Assembly: GCF_030209755.1 (NCBI RefSeq) | Contig: NZ_JARVRH010000012.1 | Location: 124,001 to 188,000, forward strand | Origin: Arthrobacter sp. efr-133-TYG-118 | Lineage (GTDB): Bacteria; Actinomycetota; Actinomycetes; Actinomycetales; Micrococcaceae | DNA length: 64,000 nucleotides | Direction: 5' to 3' | Shown: piece by piece, positions 1 through 9,160 of the stretch | Layout of the letters: every line of letters begins with the position of its first letter | How positions within the stretch are numbered: position 1 is the stretch's first letter | Notes under the pieces: generated by a model | What the model was told of the DNA's origin: nothing | Seen by the model: the letters and a program-made list of their open reading frames with translations, nothing else | Database searches by the model: none | Position numbers and translations under genes: made by a program

Positions 1-990
1 CGGCTCCTCGAGCGGGACGACATCGACCTCATCGACATCTGCACTCCGGGTAACACGCACGCCGAGATCGCGATCGCGGCCCTCGAAGCCGGAAAACACG
101 TGCTGTGCGAGAAGCCGCTGGCCAATTCAGTGGCGGAGGCAGAGCGCATGACCGAAGCCGCGCAGGCCGCGGCCGAACGTGGCGTGTTCTCGATGTGCGG
201 GTTCAGCTACCGCCGCACCCCCGCGTTGGCCCTCGCCAAGCGGATGGTCGAAGAGGGCCGCCTGGGAAACATCCGGCACGTGCGGGCGCAGTACCTGCAG
301 GATTGGCTCAGCGACGAAAACGCGCCCATGACTTGGCGACTGGACAAGTCCAAGTCCGGGTCCGGCTCCTTGGGCGACATCGGAGCGCACAGCATCGACG
401 CAGCGCAGTGGGTCACCGGGCAGCAGATCACGGGCGTTTCCGCGCTCCTGGAAACTTTCGTCCACGAGCGGCCGTTGGCCGGCGATCTCGTGGGCCTCGG
501 CGGACACGGCGACGTCGGCGCGGATGCGCCGCGTGGCACGGTCACCGTCGATGACGCCGCCATTTTCACGGCAAGGTTCGACGGCGGCGCTACGTCAGCG
601 GGCGCCGTCGGGGTCTTCGAGGCGACGCGTTTCGCGCTGGGACGGAAGAACGCCATGCGACTGGAAGTCAACGGGACGAAGGCATCCCTCGCGTTCGACT
701 TCGAAGAAATGAACGTCCTGTCCTTCTACGACGCCGCCGAATCGCCCGACGCCGGGTTCCGCCGGATCTTCGTCACCGAACCCGAGCACCCCTACGCCGG
801 CAACTGGTGGCCCACCGGCCATGGCCTCGGATACGAACACGGCTTCACGCACCAAGTGGTGGACCTCGTGACCGCGATCGGCGCAGGCGAGCAGCCGGCG
901 CCGTCGTTCGCTGACGCTTTGCAAGTGCAAAAGGTGCTGGCCGCCGTGGAAGGCAGCGCCGCAGAGTCCAGCCGCTGGCAGAAAGTCTAG
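1..990 (+). CDS. Gfo/Idh/MocA family oxidoreductase (5' truncated by window)
   Basis: The reading frame is open from the first base, so the start and the first half of the nucleotide-binding fold lie outside the window. What remains (329 residues) has the family signature CEKPLAN near residue 36, where the Lys is the usual catalytic residue, followed by the alpha/beta substrate domain with DIGAHSID. Members are NAD(P)-dependent dehydrogenases of sugars, inositols or glycosides. It is followed after 12 bases by a sugar isomerase-like gene, so the two are probably co-transcribed. The substrate cannot be read from sequence. Confidence 0.9.
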   Translation, partial: RLLERDDIDLIDICTPGNTHAEIAIAALEAGKHVLCEKPLANSVAEAERMTEAAQAAAERGVFSMCGFSYRRTPALALAKRMVEEGRLGNIRHVRAQYLQDWLSDENAPMTWRLDKSKSGSGSLGDIGAHSIDAAQWVTGQQITGVSALLETFVHERPLAGDLVGLGGHGDVGADAPRGTVTVDDAAIFTARFDGGATSAGAVGVFEATRFALGRKNAMRLEVNGTKASLAFDFEEMNVLSFYDAAESPDAGFRRIFVTEPEHPYAGNWWPTGHGLGYEHGFTHQVVDLVTAIGAGEQPAPSFADALQVQKVLAAVEGSAAESSRWQKV

Positions 991-1002
991 GAGGGAACCC
1001 CG

Positions 1003-2007
1003 ATGAAAAGACCCATCACACTATTCACCGGCCAGTGGGCCGATCTTCCCTTCGAAGAGGTCGCCCGGCTCGCGGGCGAGTGGGGCTTCGACGGGCTGGA
1101 AATCGCCTGCTGGGGCGACCACCTGGACCCCTACCGTGCTTCCGTCGACGACGGCTACGTCCAGGAACGCCTCGACATCCTCGAGAAGAACGGCCTTAAG
1201 GTCTTCGCGATCGCCAACCACCTCACGGGGCAAGCGGTGTGTGACGACCCCATCGATGAGCGCCACCGGGACATCCTGTCCGATGACGTCTGGGGCAATG
1301 GTGATCCCGAAGGGGTGCGTCAACGCGCTGCGGAGGCCATGAAGGTGACGGCACGGGCCGCGGCACGCCTTGGCGTCGAGACCGTCACGGGATTCACGGG
1401 CTCCTCCATCTGGAAGGCCGTGGCCATGTTCCCGCCTGCCTCGGAGTCGATGATCGAGCGTGGCTACCAGGATTTCGCGGACCGCTGGAACCCGATCCTC
1501 GACGTGTTCGACGAGGTGGGAGTCCGCTTCGCCTTGGAAGTCCACCCCTCCGAGATCGCCTATGACTACTGGACCGCAAAGCGTGCCCTGGAAGCCGTCG
1601 GCCACAGGGAGAGCTTCGGGCTGAACTTCGATCCGTCCCACTTCATCTGGCAGGATCTGGACCCTGTGATGTTCCTGCAGGATTTCGCGCCGAAGATCTT
1701 CCATGTGCACGTCAAGGAATCCATCCGCCAGCTCAATGGCCGCAATGGCCGGCTCGGATCCCACCTGCCATGGGCGGATCCGCACCGGGGCTGGGACTTC
1801 GTCACCGCAGGACATGGGGACGTGAAGTGGGAGCCGATCTTCCGCACCCTCAATGCCATCGGCTACAAAGGACCCACCAGCGTCGAGTGGGAAGACGCGG
1901 GCATGGACCGACTCGTGGGAGCGCCGCAATCCCTGGCCATGGTCCGGGAACTCGCCGCCATCGCCCCGCCGATCGCCGCTTTCGACGCCGCCTTCTCAAG
2001 CCGCTGA
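1003..2007 (+). CDS. Sugar phosphate isomerase/epimerase (AP-endonuclease-2-like TIM barrel)
   Basis: 334 residues with the family's metal-site segments in order: [23 protein letters not shown] and SVEWED, giving the Glu/Asp/His/Glu ligand set of xylose-isomerase-like TIM barrels. A strong AGGAGGG lies seven bases before the ATG. Relatives isomerise or epimerise sugars or keto-sugars, and some cleave 3-keto-glycosides. It sits between a Gfo/Idh/MocA dehydrogenase and a ThuA protein, which suggests that it acts on an oxidised sugar intermediate. That role is inference; the fold assignment is firm. Confidence 0.88.
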   Translation: MKRPITLFTGQWADLPFEEVARLAGEWGFDGLEIACWGDHLDPYRASVDDGYVQERLDILEKNGLKVFAIANHLTGQAVCDDPIDERHRDILSDDVWGNGDPEGVRQRAAEAMKVTARAAARLGVETVTGFTGSSIWKAVAMFPPASESMIERGYQDFADRWNPILDVFDEVGVRFALEVHPSEIAYDYWTAKRALEAVGHRESFGLNFDPSHFIWQDLDPVMFLQDFAPKIFHVHVKESIRQLNGRNGRLGSHLPWADPHRGWDFVTAGHGDVKWEPIFRTLNAIGYKGPTSVEWEDAGMDRLVGAPQSLAMVRELAAIAPPIAAFDAAFSSR

Positions 2008-2056
2008 CTACCTCCTATTTTCGGCTGTCCGGCCGTATTTCTAAGCAAAGGAAACC

Positions 2057-2755
2057 ATGACTGATAAGAAGACCGCCCTGGTGGTCCGTGGCGGCTGGGA
2101 TGGCCATCAGCCATTCGAGGCCACAGAACTCTTTATCCCGTTCCTCAAGGACAACGGCTTTGACGTCCGTGTAGAGGAATCGCCCAAGGTATATGCCGAT
2201 TCGGCATATATGTCCGGGGTGGACTTGATCGTGCAATGCGTGACCATGTCCACCATTGAGAAGGACGAATTCGAGGGGCTCCGCACCGCCGTCGAAAACG
2301 GCGCCGGGCTTGCCGGCTGGCACGGCGGCATCGCTGATTCCTACCGGAACAACTCGGACTACCTGCACATGATCGGCGGCCAGTTCGCCTGCCACCCCGG
2401 CAAACATCCGGACGAACACATCGGCGAACAGTCAGACAACTACGTGCCGTACACGGTGAACATGCTCCCGGCCGCCGCGAGCCATCCCATCACTCAAGGG
2501 CTAAGCGACTTCGAACTGGTCACCGAGCAGTACTGGGTGCTCTCGGACGACTACATCGACGTCCTCGCCACCACCACCCAGAAAGTCAGGGACTGGGACC
2601 AGTGGAACCGGGAGGTCACCTCCCCCGCCATCTGGACCAGGCAGTGGGGGAAGGGGCGGATCTTCGTGTGCACCCCCGGACACCGAGTGGAAATCCTCCA
2701 GGACAGCAACGTCCGCACGATCATCGAAAGGGGCATGCTGTGGGCAACCCGCTAG
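2057..2755 (+). CDS. ThuA domain protein (trehalose-utilisation family)
   Basis: 232 residues of a class-I glutamine amidotransferase-like fold. ThuA hallmarks are visible: RGGWDGHQP near the N-terminus, GLAGWHGG mid-protein, GGQFACHPG, and GKGRIFVCTPGH near the C-terminus. In Agrobacterium, ThuA/ThuB act in metabolism of trehalose and related disaccharides through 3-keto intermediates. An AAAGGAAA ribosome site precedes the ATG. The last bases overlap the GTG of the next dehydrogenase gene, indicating translational coupling. Confidence 0.88.
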   Translation: MTDKKTALVVRGGWDGHQPFEATELFIPFLKDNGFDVRVEESPKVYADSAYMSGVDLIVQCVTMSTIEKDEFEGLRTAVENGAGLAGWHGGIADSYRNNSDYLHMIGGQFACHPGKHPDEHIGEQSDNYVPYTVNMLPAAASHPITQGLSDFELVTEQYWVLSDDYIDVLATTTQKVRDWDQWNREVTSPAIWTRQWGKGRIFVCTPGHRVEILQDSNVRTIIERGMLWATR

Positions 2756-3879
2756 ACATCGGACAGCAAATAAGAGTAGGAATCATCGGCTGCGGCGCCA
2801 TCATCGCCCAGTACCTCACAAACTTCCGACGGCTGGACGCCATTGACCTGGTGGCCGTCGCCGACCTCGATCCCGCGCGCGCGAAAGCAGTTGCGGACTC
2901 TTACGACGGCGTCCGCGCCGTCACGGTCGACGAGCTCCTGGCGGCGGACGACGTCGAGCTCGTCCTGAACCTCACCATTCCGGCCGCGCATGCGCCGATC
3001 GCGTTGAAGGCGATCGCCGCAGGCAAGAGCGTGTATGGGGAGAAGCCCCTCGCTGCGACAACCGCCGAGGCACGGCAAGTGCTCGACGCGGCGCGGGAGG
3101 CCGGCGTCGTGGTCGGCTGCGCGCCGGATACGGTGCTCGGCACCGGGATCCAGACCGCCCGCAAGGCGATCGACGACGGCCTGATCGGCACGCCGATCTC
3201 GGCCACGGCAACTATGGTGACTCCAGGTCACGAGCGCTGGCATCCCAATCCTGATTTCTACTACCAGCCCGGCGGCGGGCCCCTACTGGACATGGGCCCC
3301 TACTACGTCAGCGCCTTGGTCACGCTGCTGGGTCCGGTGGTCTCGGTCATCGGAGCCGCAAGCCACACACGGGACTCGCGCACCATCGGTTCGGGTCCGC
3401 GCGAGGGCGAGGTGATTCCGGTGAGCATCGATTCGCACGTGACGGGGGTCCTGGTCCATGCCTCCGGCGCCCTGTCCACGCTTGTGATGAGCTTTGATGC
3501 GGTGAAAACCAAGTCGGCCAACATCGAGATCCACGGTGCGGCCGGGTCCCTGGTGGTTCCTGACCCGAACCACTTCGACGGCGACGTTGAGCTTTTCACG
3601 CTCGGTGCCGACTCCTGGCAGACGCTTCCGGTCTCGGCCGGCTACATCGATTCAGGCCGGGGCTTCGGCATTGCCGACCTCGCGGCAACCCCGGCCGGGG
3701 CCGAACCGCGGGCGGGCGGCCAACTGGCGTTCCACGCGCTGGAGGTCATGGAATCGGTGCTGGCATCTGCCCGCAGCGGCTCGGCGGTGTCGATCGAAAG
3801 CACGGTTGCGCGGCCGGAACTCGTGGAGCTGACAGCCTTGGCTGCCCCGCTCGCGGAGGTTCAGGCAATCAGCTCGTAG
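2740..3879 (+). CDS. Gfo/Idh/MocA family oxidoreductase
   Basis: 379 residues from a GTG at 2740, which overlaps the ThuA gene by 16 bases and is preceded by GAAAGGGG. An upstream in-frame ATG at 2602 would lie deep inside the ThuA gene and encode unrelated residues. The Rossmann glycine motif GIIGCGAIIA lies at residues 14-23, and the catalytic-Lys motif GEKPLAA follows at about residue 104. It is the second dehydrogenase of this four-gene set; two such enzymes beside an isomerase and ThuA fit an oxidise, rearrange and reduce scheme. Its 3' end overlaps the convergent ROK gene by 19 bases. Confidence 0.87.
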   Translation: MGNPLDIGQQIRVGIIGCGAIIAQYLTNFRRLDAIDLVAVADLDPARAKAVADSYDGVRAVTVDELLAADDVELVLNLTIPAAHAPIALKAIAAGKSVYGEKPLAATTAEARQVLDAAREAGVVVGCAPDTVLGTGIQTARKAIDDGLIGTPISATATMVTPGHERWHPNPDFYYQPGGGPLLDMGPYYVSALVTLLGPVVSVIGAASHTRDSRTIGSGPREGEVIPVSIDSHVTGVLVHASGALSTLVMSFDAVKTKSANIEIHGAAGSLVVPDPNHFDGDVELFTLGADSWQTLPVSAGYIDSGRGFGIADLAATPAGAEPRAGGQLAFHALEVMESVLASARSGSAVSIESTVARPELVELTALAAPLAEVQAISS

Positions 3880-5075
3880 GCCTGGTTCAAAATTCTCCGG
3901 ACTGAGGTTGCCGCGGCGCCCCTGAGGGCCCCCGTCTGTCCCAGTCCGGAGAAGAGCAGGTTTCCTTCCGGGATCAGTCCCGGTGCGTGGTGGTCCAAGC
4001 TCCGGCGCAGCGCGGGAGCGATCCATTCCTCCAGTGCGGCGAAGTGACCGCCGAGCACGACGGCGGAAATGTTCGCCACCCGCGCGGTCGAGGCAACCGC
4101 GATTCCGAGGTAGTGTCCGGCCTGTTCCACCGCTGACACGGCGCGCCCATCGCCGTCGGCAATTCGGCGCAGCAGCTGGTCCATCTGCCGGGAGGTGGAG
4201 CCCTGGTCTATTCCTGCTGCGGAATATATGGCTTCTTGGCCTGCGAACGACTCAAGGCAACCGTGGCCACCGCACGCGCACAGCGGGCCGTCGGGATGCA
4301 CCACCACATGCCCGATCTCACCGGCATGGCCTTGCGGGCCGGAGAACAGCTGGGAATCGATGATCAGCCCGCCACCAACGCCCACTTCACCGGAAATGTA
4401 CAGGAAGTCCCGGAACCGGTCGCTGGCGCCGTGATCTGCACCGTGGCCAAACCAGAGTTCCGCGAGCGCTGCGCTATTGGCCTCGTTCGAGAGGGTCACT
4501 CCGAAGGGGGCTTCGGGTAGGAGCTTGGGCAACTCATCGGAGAGCCCGACGTCGGCCCAGCCCAGGTTTGGTGCAGCCAGCACCACATTTCGATCCGTAT
4601 CCACCAACCCAGGCACGGTCAATTCCCCGCCAAGAAGTTCGACGCCGACGCCCGACGCCTCTGTTGCTGCCCGCTGCGCCATGGCGACGAGGAGGGGCAG
4701 GATGTCGGAGGGCCGGCTTCCGCGGTTATGCCGCTCAACGGTTTCGTGGAAGGTCAGTTCCCCTGTGAAATCCAGGACTCCCACCGCGAGGTAGTCCACA
4801 TTGATTTCCACGGCCAAGGCACCGCGCGCCGGATTGAGGACAAGGCCGGTTCCCGGCCGTCCGCGTTCGCCGTCGCGGGTGACACTTCTTTCCCGCACCA
4901 GGCCGGATTCGATCAAGTCGGTGACGAGGCTCGAAACGGAAGCCTTCGTCAGACCGCTTTCCGCGGCAAGCTGGGCGCGCGTGGCCCCACCGTTCCTCTG
5001 GATCCCGGCGAGAACGAGAGCCAGGTTCTGCCTGCGGACATCGCCCACTCTCCCCGGCGACGGCGTGGCGGGCAT
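3861..5075 (-). CDS. ROK family transcriptional regulator
   Basis: 404 residues. The N-terminal winged helix-turn-helix (about residues 15-65, TRAQLAAESGLTKASVSSL) is followed by a ROK sugar-kinase-like domain with the zinc motif CACGGHGC inside GEIGHVVVHPDGPLCACGG. It has a strong GGAGGAAAC ribosome site. It lies downstream of xylA-xylB and the oxidoreductase on the same strand and is the natural candidate for a xylose repressor (XylR-like). It also ends against the 1-3879 operon, so control of that operon cannot be excluded. Confidence 0.88.
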   Translation of the reverse strand: MPATPSPGRVGDVRRQNLALVLAGIQRNGGATRAQLAAESGLTKASVSSLVTDLIESGLVRERSVTRDGERGRPGTGLVLNPARGALAVEINVDYLAVGVLDFTGELTFHETVERHNRGSRPSDILPLLVAMAQRAATEASGVGVELLGGELTVPGLVDTDRNVVLAAPNLGWADVGLSDELPKLLPEAPFGVTLSNEANSAALAELWFGHGADHGASDRFRDFLYISGEVGVGGGLIIDSQLFSGPQGHAGEIGHVVVHPDGPLCACGGHGCLESFAGQEAIYSAAGIDQGSTSRQMDQLLRRIADGDGRAVSAVEQAGHYLGIAVASTARVANISAVVLGGHFAALEEWIAPALRRSLDHHAPGLIPEGNLLFSGLGQTGALRGAAATSVRRILNQAYELIA

Positions 5076-5200
5076 GTTTCCTCCGAGATCCTGTCTTGAC
5101 TGCGTGACTTACATCATCAATCAGGGATCCGCGGTTCCGGGCCATTTGGACCGTGCCGTGCGGCCTGGCGACGATCCTGCGCCGCCGAGGGCTCCCGCCC

Positions 5201-6211
5201 CTAGTCCGCCGGGTAGCTGATTCCCACTTGGGCACGCGCCGTATCCAGCAGGGACATGGCGGTCAGGGTATCCGCCAATGGCATGGTGGGGCTCTCGAGA
5301 AGGCCCTGCTGCAGGCAACGGATTACTTCGCGCAACTGATATGTGTAGCCACGGCCGACCGGGGTGAATTTCTCCACCCGTTGCTCGCCGGAGCTGGAAA
5401 TAATGGTCAGCTCGCTCGGATTGAACAGCGGTGCGTTGCAGCGCAGCATGCCCATCGTGCCGCATACGGTGGCCGTTTGTGGGGTTGCCGAAGTCAACGA
5501 CGTCATGGCCTGGACCTGTGCACCGGAGGAATAGGACAGCGTCAGTGCAGTCTCGGAATCCACTCCGCCATCGGTGAGATGAGCCGTAGCCGTGATCGAC
5601 TGGGGGTGCCCGAGGCTGATCAGCGCCCAGGTCAGGGGATACACCCCAACGTCCATCAGGGCGCCTCCTCCGTCGTCACGCCTCCACAACCGGGACTCGG
5701 GATGATACGGCGCCGGAAATCCGAGGTCAGCCTGCAGCCACCGGATCTCGCCGAGTTCCCCGGATGCGATGATTTCCGCCGCCCGTTGCACACTGGGAAG
5801 GAAGCGGGTCCATACGGCTTCCATCAGGAAAAGGCTCTTCTCCCGGGCCAAGCTGACCAGATCTTCTGCTTCACGGGCGTTGATGGTCAACGGTTTCTCG
5901 CACAACACGTGCTTCCCGGCTTCGAGGGCCGCCTTCACCACCGGGTAATGGCTCGTGTGCGGCGTTGCCACGTAAACAACGTCCACCGCGGGATCCTGGA
6001 GCAGACGCCGGTAACCCGGAAGCCCGCCATCGTCACCGTAGGCGCTCTGGAAGCCGTGCTCGGCGGCAAACGCCTCCGCATTTTCCCGGGTCCGGGAACT
6101 GACGGACTGCAGAACGGCGTCGGGCAGGAGAGCAAGGTCGCTGACGACGGTGGAGGCGATCCGTCCGGTGGAAATGACTCCCCACCGGACGGGACTGCCT
6201 GATGCAGGCAC
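5201..6211 (-). CDS. Gfo/Idh/MocA family oxidoreductase in the xylose cluster
   Basis: About 336 residues with the nucleotide-binding motif WGVISTGRIA at the very N-terminus and the catalytic motif CEKPLTIN near residue 95. The start is uncertain. I chose the GTG at 6211, eight residues before the glycine motif; a TTG at 6256 also follows the xylB stop. An ATG at 6505 would read through xylB codons and is rejected. It resembles dimeric-dihydrodiol/D-xylose dehydrogenase-like members and is probably co-transcribed with xylA and xylB. The substrate is unproven. Confidence 0.8.
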   Translation of the reverse strand: MPASGSPVRWGVISTGRIASTVVSDLALLPDAVLQSVSSRTRENAEAFAAEHGFQSAYGDDGGLPGYRRLLQDPAVDVVYVATPHTSHYPVVKAALEAGKHVLCEKPLTINAREAEDLVSLAREKSLFLMEAVWTRFLPSVQRAAEIIASGELGEIRWLQADLGFPAPYHPESRLWRRDDGGGALMDVGVYPLTWALISLGHPQSITATAHLTDGGVDSETALTLSYSSGAQVQAMTSLTSATPQTATVCGTMGMLRCNAPLFNPSELTIISSSGEQRVEKFTPVGRGYTYQLREVIRCLQQGLLESPTMPLADTLTAMSLLDTARAQVGISYPAD

Positions 6212-6260
6212 CGGATCCCGACTCAGGGAATCCAGAAGCGGTGTCCTGACGAGCAACGGT

Positions 6261-7763
6261 TCAGTTGCCGGTATCAATGCAGGCACTGGCCTTCCTGTAG
6301 TTCTGGCCGATGGAGGCATGGAAGTCCGGCTCGGGCGCAGCATCCACGGCCACAGGCCAGTCCGGGCGGTGCCCCGCCAGCGCCCATGCCGCCTGCACCG
6401 CAGCGCCACGGGCCACGTATTCACCGGGGCTCGGAACCACCACCGGCAGGTCGAACACCTGGGCCGCGATCCGTTGGACAGCAGGGTTCTGTACGGCACC
6501 GCCAATCAGGAGCAACCGTTCCGCACGGCCGCCCTGGTCACGCAGGGCATCCAGGCCTCCAGCGAGTCCGCACAGCATGCCTTCGATGGCCGCCCGGGCG
6601 ATATTCGGCCGGGTGGTGGAGGCGATGCTGAGACCGTGGAAACTGGCCTTCGCATGAGGCAGGTTGGGTGTCCGTTCCCCTTCAAAGTACGGCACCAGCA
6701 CCACACCTCCCGCACCAGGTTCGGCCTCGAGGGCGAGGCGGGAAAGCTCGTCGAAGTCGACGTCGAGCACTGCGGCAACCGAACTGAGCACACGGGCGGC
6801 GTTCAGCGTCACGGCGATCGGCAGGTACTCCCCGCTTGCGTCCGCGAACCCAGCCACGGTTCCGCTCGCATCATGTCCGGGTGAGGAGTCGACGGCGAAC
6901 ACGGTGCCGCTTGTACCCACGGACACCACGACGTCGCCGGGTTTGGCTCCGAGCCCAAGCGCGGCGGCGGCATTGTCTCCCGCCCCGACACCGAGCAGGA
7001 TTCCGCCACCCAACGCCTCGCTAGCGCCGGTGCCACCGAAACACTCCGGATGCACGCGCCCTGCGGTTTCGCCGGGGCCCAGCACACGGGGAAGAACGAC
7101 GACGCCGGGCGCGGGCGGCGCTGTACCGCCTGAGGCTTCCCGGGCGTCCTGGCCAAATGCCAGTTTGAACAGGTCCAGATCGTAGCGTCCGGTCAGCGGG
7201 CTCCAATAGCCGGTGCCGCTGGCATCCGAACGGTCAGTGGTCAGCTCGTCGAGGTCCGGCCCCAGCGGACTGGAGCCGACCGGTCCGTAACCGCGAAGAC
7301 GCCACGTTAGCCAGTCGTGGGGGAGCGCGACGGCGGCCACCCTCGCCAAGTTTTCGGGTTCGTGGTCCCTGATCCAGCGGATCTTCGTGATCGTGAACGA
7401 AGCCACTGGCACCAGCCCGGTCCGCCGGGCGAAGTCCTCCGCCCCTACTTCTGCCGTGAGGTCCTCGGCGGCTCCGGCCGAGCGCGTATCGTTCCAGAGC
7501 AATGCCGGCCGCACCACATTGCCGTCGCGGTCCAGCAGCACCATGCCGTGCTGCTGGCCTCCTACGGATAGCGCGCTGACGTCGGCGAGGCCGCCGGCGT
7601 CGTCGAACGCTTCAGACAGAGCCCGCCACCACTCGTCCGGATGAACTTCCGTTCCCTCCGGGTGGCCCGCCCGGCCTTCGCGGACGAGGGCACCGCTTTC
7701 CGCGTCCAGGACCACCACTTTGCAGCTTTGAGTAGAGGAATCAACCCCGGCAACCAGTGTCAT
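6261..7763 (-). CDS. xylB: Xylulokinase
   Basis: 500 residues of the FGGY kinase family, the usual xylulokinase length. The N-terminal phosphate motif [10 protein letters not shown] is followed by QQHGMVLLD and the second-domain ATP motif [13 protein letters not shown]. It phosphorylates D-xylulose to xylulose 5-phosphate in the cytoplasm for entry to the pentose phosphate pathway. It starts four bases after the xylA stop, so xylA-xylB is an operon. Confidence 0.95.
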   Translation of the reverse strand: MTLVAGVDSSTQSCKVVVLDAESGALVREGRAGHPEGTEVHPDEWWRALSEAFDDAGGLADVSALSVGGQQHGMVLLDRDGNVVRPALLWNDTRSAGAAEDLTAEVGAEDFARRTGLVPVASFTITKIRWIRDHEPENLARVAAVALPHDWLTWRLRGYGPVGSSPLGPDLDELTTDRSDASGTGYWSPLTGRYDLDLFKLAFGQDAREASGGTAPPAPGVVVLPRVLGPGETAGRVHPECFGGTGASEALGGGILLGVGAGDNAAAALGLGAKPGDVVVSVGTSGTVFAVDSSPGHDASGTVAGFADASGEYLPIAVTLNAARVLSSVAAVLDVDFDELSRLALEAEPGAGGVVLVPYFEGERTPNLPHAKASFHGLSIASTTRPNIARAAIEGMLCGLAGGLDALRDQGGRAERLLLIGGAVQNPAVQRIAAQVFDLPVVVPSPGEYVARGAAVQAAWALAGHRPDWPVAVDAAPEPDFHASIGQNYRKASACIDTGN

Positions 7764-7767
7764 GAGG

Positions 7768-8958
7768 TCAGCGCGCTCCGAGGAGGTGCTCGATGAAGAG
7801 CTGCTGGAGCTTCACGAATCCGAAGCCCTTACCGCCGAAGTAGGCATCGGCGTCGAAGTCCTCGTAGGCGGACTTGTCCGCACGCAACTGCTCGTAGCCT
7901 TCGCCCGGGTTCAGGGTGGGTTCGTTGATTTCTGCCACGCGGGACGCCTGGAGGGCTTCCTGGACTTCGGGGTCGGCGCGGAATGCCTTGGCGCGCTCCT
8001 TGAGCAGCAGATAGGTCTGCATGTTCGCGGCTGCCGAGTCCCACACGCCGTCGATGTCCTCTGTGCGGCTGGGCTTGTAGTCGAAGTGGCGCGGGCCCTG
8101 GTAGGAGGGGCCGCCGTCGGGACCGCCGTTTTCGAGCAGGTCCACCAGGGAGAAGGCGTTCTGCAGGTCGCCGTGGCCGAATACCAGGTCCTGGTCGAAC
8201 TTGATGCTGCGCTGGCCGTTGAGGTCGATGTGGAAGAGCTTGCCCTGATACAGGGCCTGGGCGATGCCGTGCGTGAAGTTCAGTCCGGCCATCTGCTCGT
8301 GGCCTGTTTCGGGGTTGATTCCCACGAGCTCCGGGCGCTCGAGCGTTTCGATGAAGGCCAGGGCGTGGCCCAGGGTGGGCAGCAGGATGTCGCCGCGGGG
8401 TTCGTTCGGCTTCGGTTCGATGGCGAAGCGGATGTTGTAGCCCTTGTCCGTGACGTAGTCGCCCAGCAGGTTCACGGCCTCGCGGTAGCGCTCCAGTGCG
8501 CCGCGGATGTCCTTCGCGGCGTCGTATTCGCTGCCTTCGCGGCCGCCCCACATGACGAAGGTTTCGGCGCCGAGTTCAGCGGCGAGATCGATGTTGTCCA
8601 GCACCTTGCGCAGGGCGAAGCGGCGGACGCCGCGGTCGTTGCTCGTGAAACCGCCGTCCTTGAAGACGGGGTGGCTGAACAGGTTGGTGGTGACCATGGG
8701 AACGATCATCCCCGTGGCCTTGAGGGCCCCTTGCAGGCGGTCGATTTCGCGCTGGCGATCGGCGGCTGAGCAACCGAAGGGGAAAAGGTCGTTGTCGTGG
8801 AAAGTGATGCCGTAGGCGCCAAGGTCGCTGAGCCGGTTGACGGCTTCCACGGTGTCCAGCGGCGGGCGGGTGGCCGAACCGAATTGGTCTTGTGCCTCCC
8901 ATCCGACGGTCCAAAGGCCGAACGAGAACTTGTCTTCACGGGTGGGCTGAATCGTCAT
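7768..8958 (-). CDS. xylA: Xylose isomerase
   Basis: 396 residues, matching the short actinobacterial class of xylose isomerase. Visible motifs are FHDNDLFPF (catalytic His region), [24 protein letters not shown] (metal-binding Glu) and FHIDLNGQ. It converts D-xylose to D-xylulose. The start is set at the ATG preceded by CCGGAGCACTCA; upstream codons in the same frame run into the divergent control region and lack similarity. First gene of xylA-xylB-oxidoreductase-ROK on the minus strand. Confidence 0.96.
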   Translation of the reverse strand: MTIQPTREDKFSFGLWTVGWEAQDQFGSATRPPLDTVEAVNRLSDLGAYGITFHDNDLFPFGCSAADRQREIDRLQGALKATGMIVPMVTTNLFSHPVFKDGGFTSNDRGVRRFALRKVLDNIDLAAELGAETFVMWGGREGSEYDAAKDIRGALERYREAVNLLGDYVTDKGYNIRFAIEPKPNEPRGDILLPTLGHALAFIETLERPELVGINPETGHEQMAGLNFTHGIAQALYQGKLFHIDLNGQRSIKFDQDLVFGHGDLQNAFSLVDLLENGGPDGGPSYQGPRHFDYKPSRTEDIDGVWDSAAANMQTYLLLKERAKAFRADPEVQEALQASRVAEINEPTLNPGEGYEQLRADKSAYEDFDADAYFGGKGFGFVKLQQLFIEHLLGAR

Positions 8959-9160
8959 TGAGTGCTCCGGGTAGTTTGATGGATTTGTTTCGCTATCCAA
9001 CATATTACGAATTTCTGTGATGTCAACCACGCGGAAGCGCCGAGATTTTTTGTCCAACCAACGAAAGGTTCTCAATAGATCTAGCCGTGGAGCCATCCAC
9101 CGGTTATGTTGTTGTGAACATCAAATAAGGCCCCAAGGCTCCCAAACGAAGGATTCAACC
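8959..9160. promoter_or_regulatory. Divergent xylA / alditol oxidase control region
   Basis: About 200 bases separate the two divergent genes. The region is AT-richer than its surroundings. It contains two stretches of the kind bound by ROK repressors: TTTGTTTCGCTATCCAACA near 8981, and TTTTGTCCAACCAACGAAA near 9048. Both are imperfect, so operator identity is a guess. No single promoter stands out on either strand. Confidence 0.35.

Noticed and set aside
6211..6505. N-terminal extension of the oxidoreductase into xylB
   Set aside because: The extension translates xylB sequence in another frame and is Arg/Trp/Pro-rich; the glycine motif of the fold starts only after 6211.
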